From the NCBI GenBank assembly GCA_003116975.1, contig BGKB01000002.1, forward strand, positions 372,001 through 436,000: a DNA stretch of 64,000 nucleotides, read 5' to 3'. This DNA is from Aurantiochytrium sp. KH105. Its lineage: Eukaryota; Sar; Bigyra; Thraustochytrida; Thraustochytriidae. Each line of letters starts with the position of its first letter. Position 1 is the stretch's first letter. Under the pieces are notes generated by a model that was given only the letters and a program-made list of their open reading frames with translations, had not been told where the DNA came from and did no database searches. Both the position numbers and the translations under genes were made by a program. Below are positions 63,887 through 64,000 of the stretch, in pieces.

Positions 63887-64000
63887 GATGACTGTACTTA
63901 CCATGTAGTTTTTCGGAAAGGGGGGAAAAGGGTCTCTGAGTCGCACCACCGATCACCATATCGTCTTGGCGTCGCTGTAGGCTTATTATATTCAGAAAAA

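Larger units (their letters stand above)
63320..64000. other. Upstream region of the coiled-coil gene, with CAG/GAAGCAG repeats
   Basis: 680 bp with GC-rich sequence next to the start codon, GGGAGA and CTGT tetramer runs (63540-63570, 63625-63662) and a CAG-type array at 63812-63886. The window ends before any further gene can be recognised. Confidence 0.5.

Overview
This is nuclear DNA from a GC-rich, gene-dense protist. The genes are long and mostly single-exon, codon third positions are GC-rich, and the products are eukaryotic: ORC2, Beclin 1/Atg6, a class I sirtuin, a bromodomain protein, AP2/ERF-domain proteins, an ankyrin-TPR-DnaJ protein and a golgin-like coiled-coil protein. The mix of AP2 regulators, a bubblegum-type acyl-CoA synthetase and several genes of bacterial type suggests a stramenopile, most likely a thraustochytrid (Labyrinthulomycetes). 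That placement is inference from gene content; no rRNA or other taxonomic marker lies in the window.

Layout. 0.3-4.2 kb: NIPA-like magnesium transporter (+), then a bubblegum-type acyl-CoA synthetase (-) with a predicted dual-lipidation N-terminus. 5.8-8.7 kb: a small unknown protein and an unknown membrane protein with an acidic/serine-rich front half. 9.8-27.6 kb: two AP2-domain paralogues point away from each other, with long gene-free upstream regions (3.9 and 4.7 kb); between them lie a bacterial-type conserved protein and ORC2, whose single intron carries a 126-bp tetranucleotide repeat. 28.2-37.7 kb: Atg6, a membrane-anchored HExxH metalloprotease and an ankyrin-TPR-DnaJ protein. 38.6-41.6 kb: a protein with two SpoVS (Alba-like) domains, head-to-head with a class I sirtuin. 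41.7-48.7 kb: two unknown proteins, a tRNA-Ile(UAU)-like gene and a bacterial-type double DsbA/HCCA-isomerase-like protein. 48.7-53.2 kb: a decayed stretch with an abrupt AT-rich island, a sulfatase pseudogene and a fossil kinase-domain gene. 53.5-63.3 kb: a bromodomain protein and a 2,889-residue coiled-coil protein with a C-terminal membrane segment.

The intergenic DNA is dominated by four-base microsatellites (CAGG, CTGG, GATC, CCTT, ATGG, GACT, GAAA, CAAG). No intact transposon, LTR element, CRISPR array or rRNA gene was recognised. At least two loci (NIPA and the SpoVS gene, which contains an N) have frame problems best explained by draft-assembly errors in GC-rich DNA.

The most thought-provoking arrangement is the divergent sirtuin / tandem-SpoVS pair. 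In archaea the chromatin protein Alba is a Sir2 substrate, so a linked Sir2 and Alba-fold pair in a eukaryote invites a direct test. ORC2 and a bromodomain protein in the same window add a chromatin theme, but they are not adjacent to the pair and may be coincidental.
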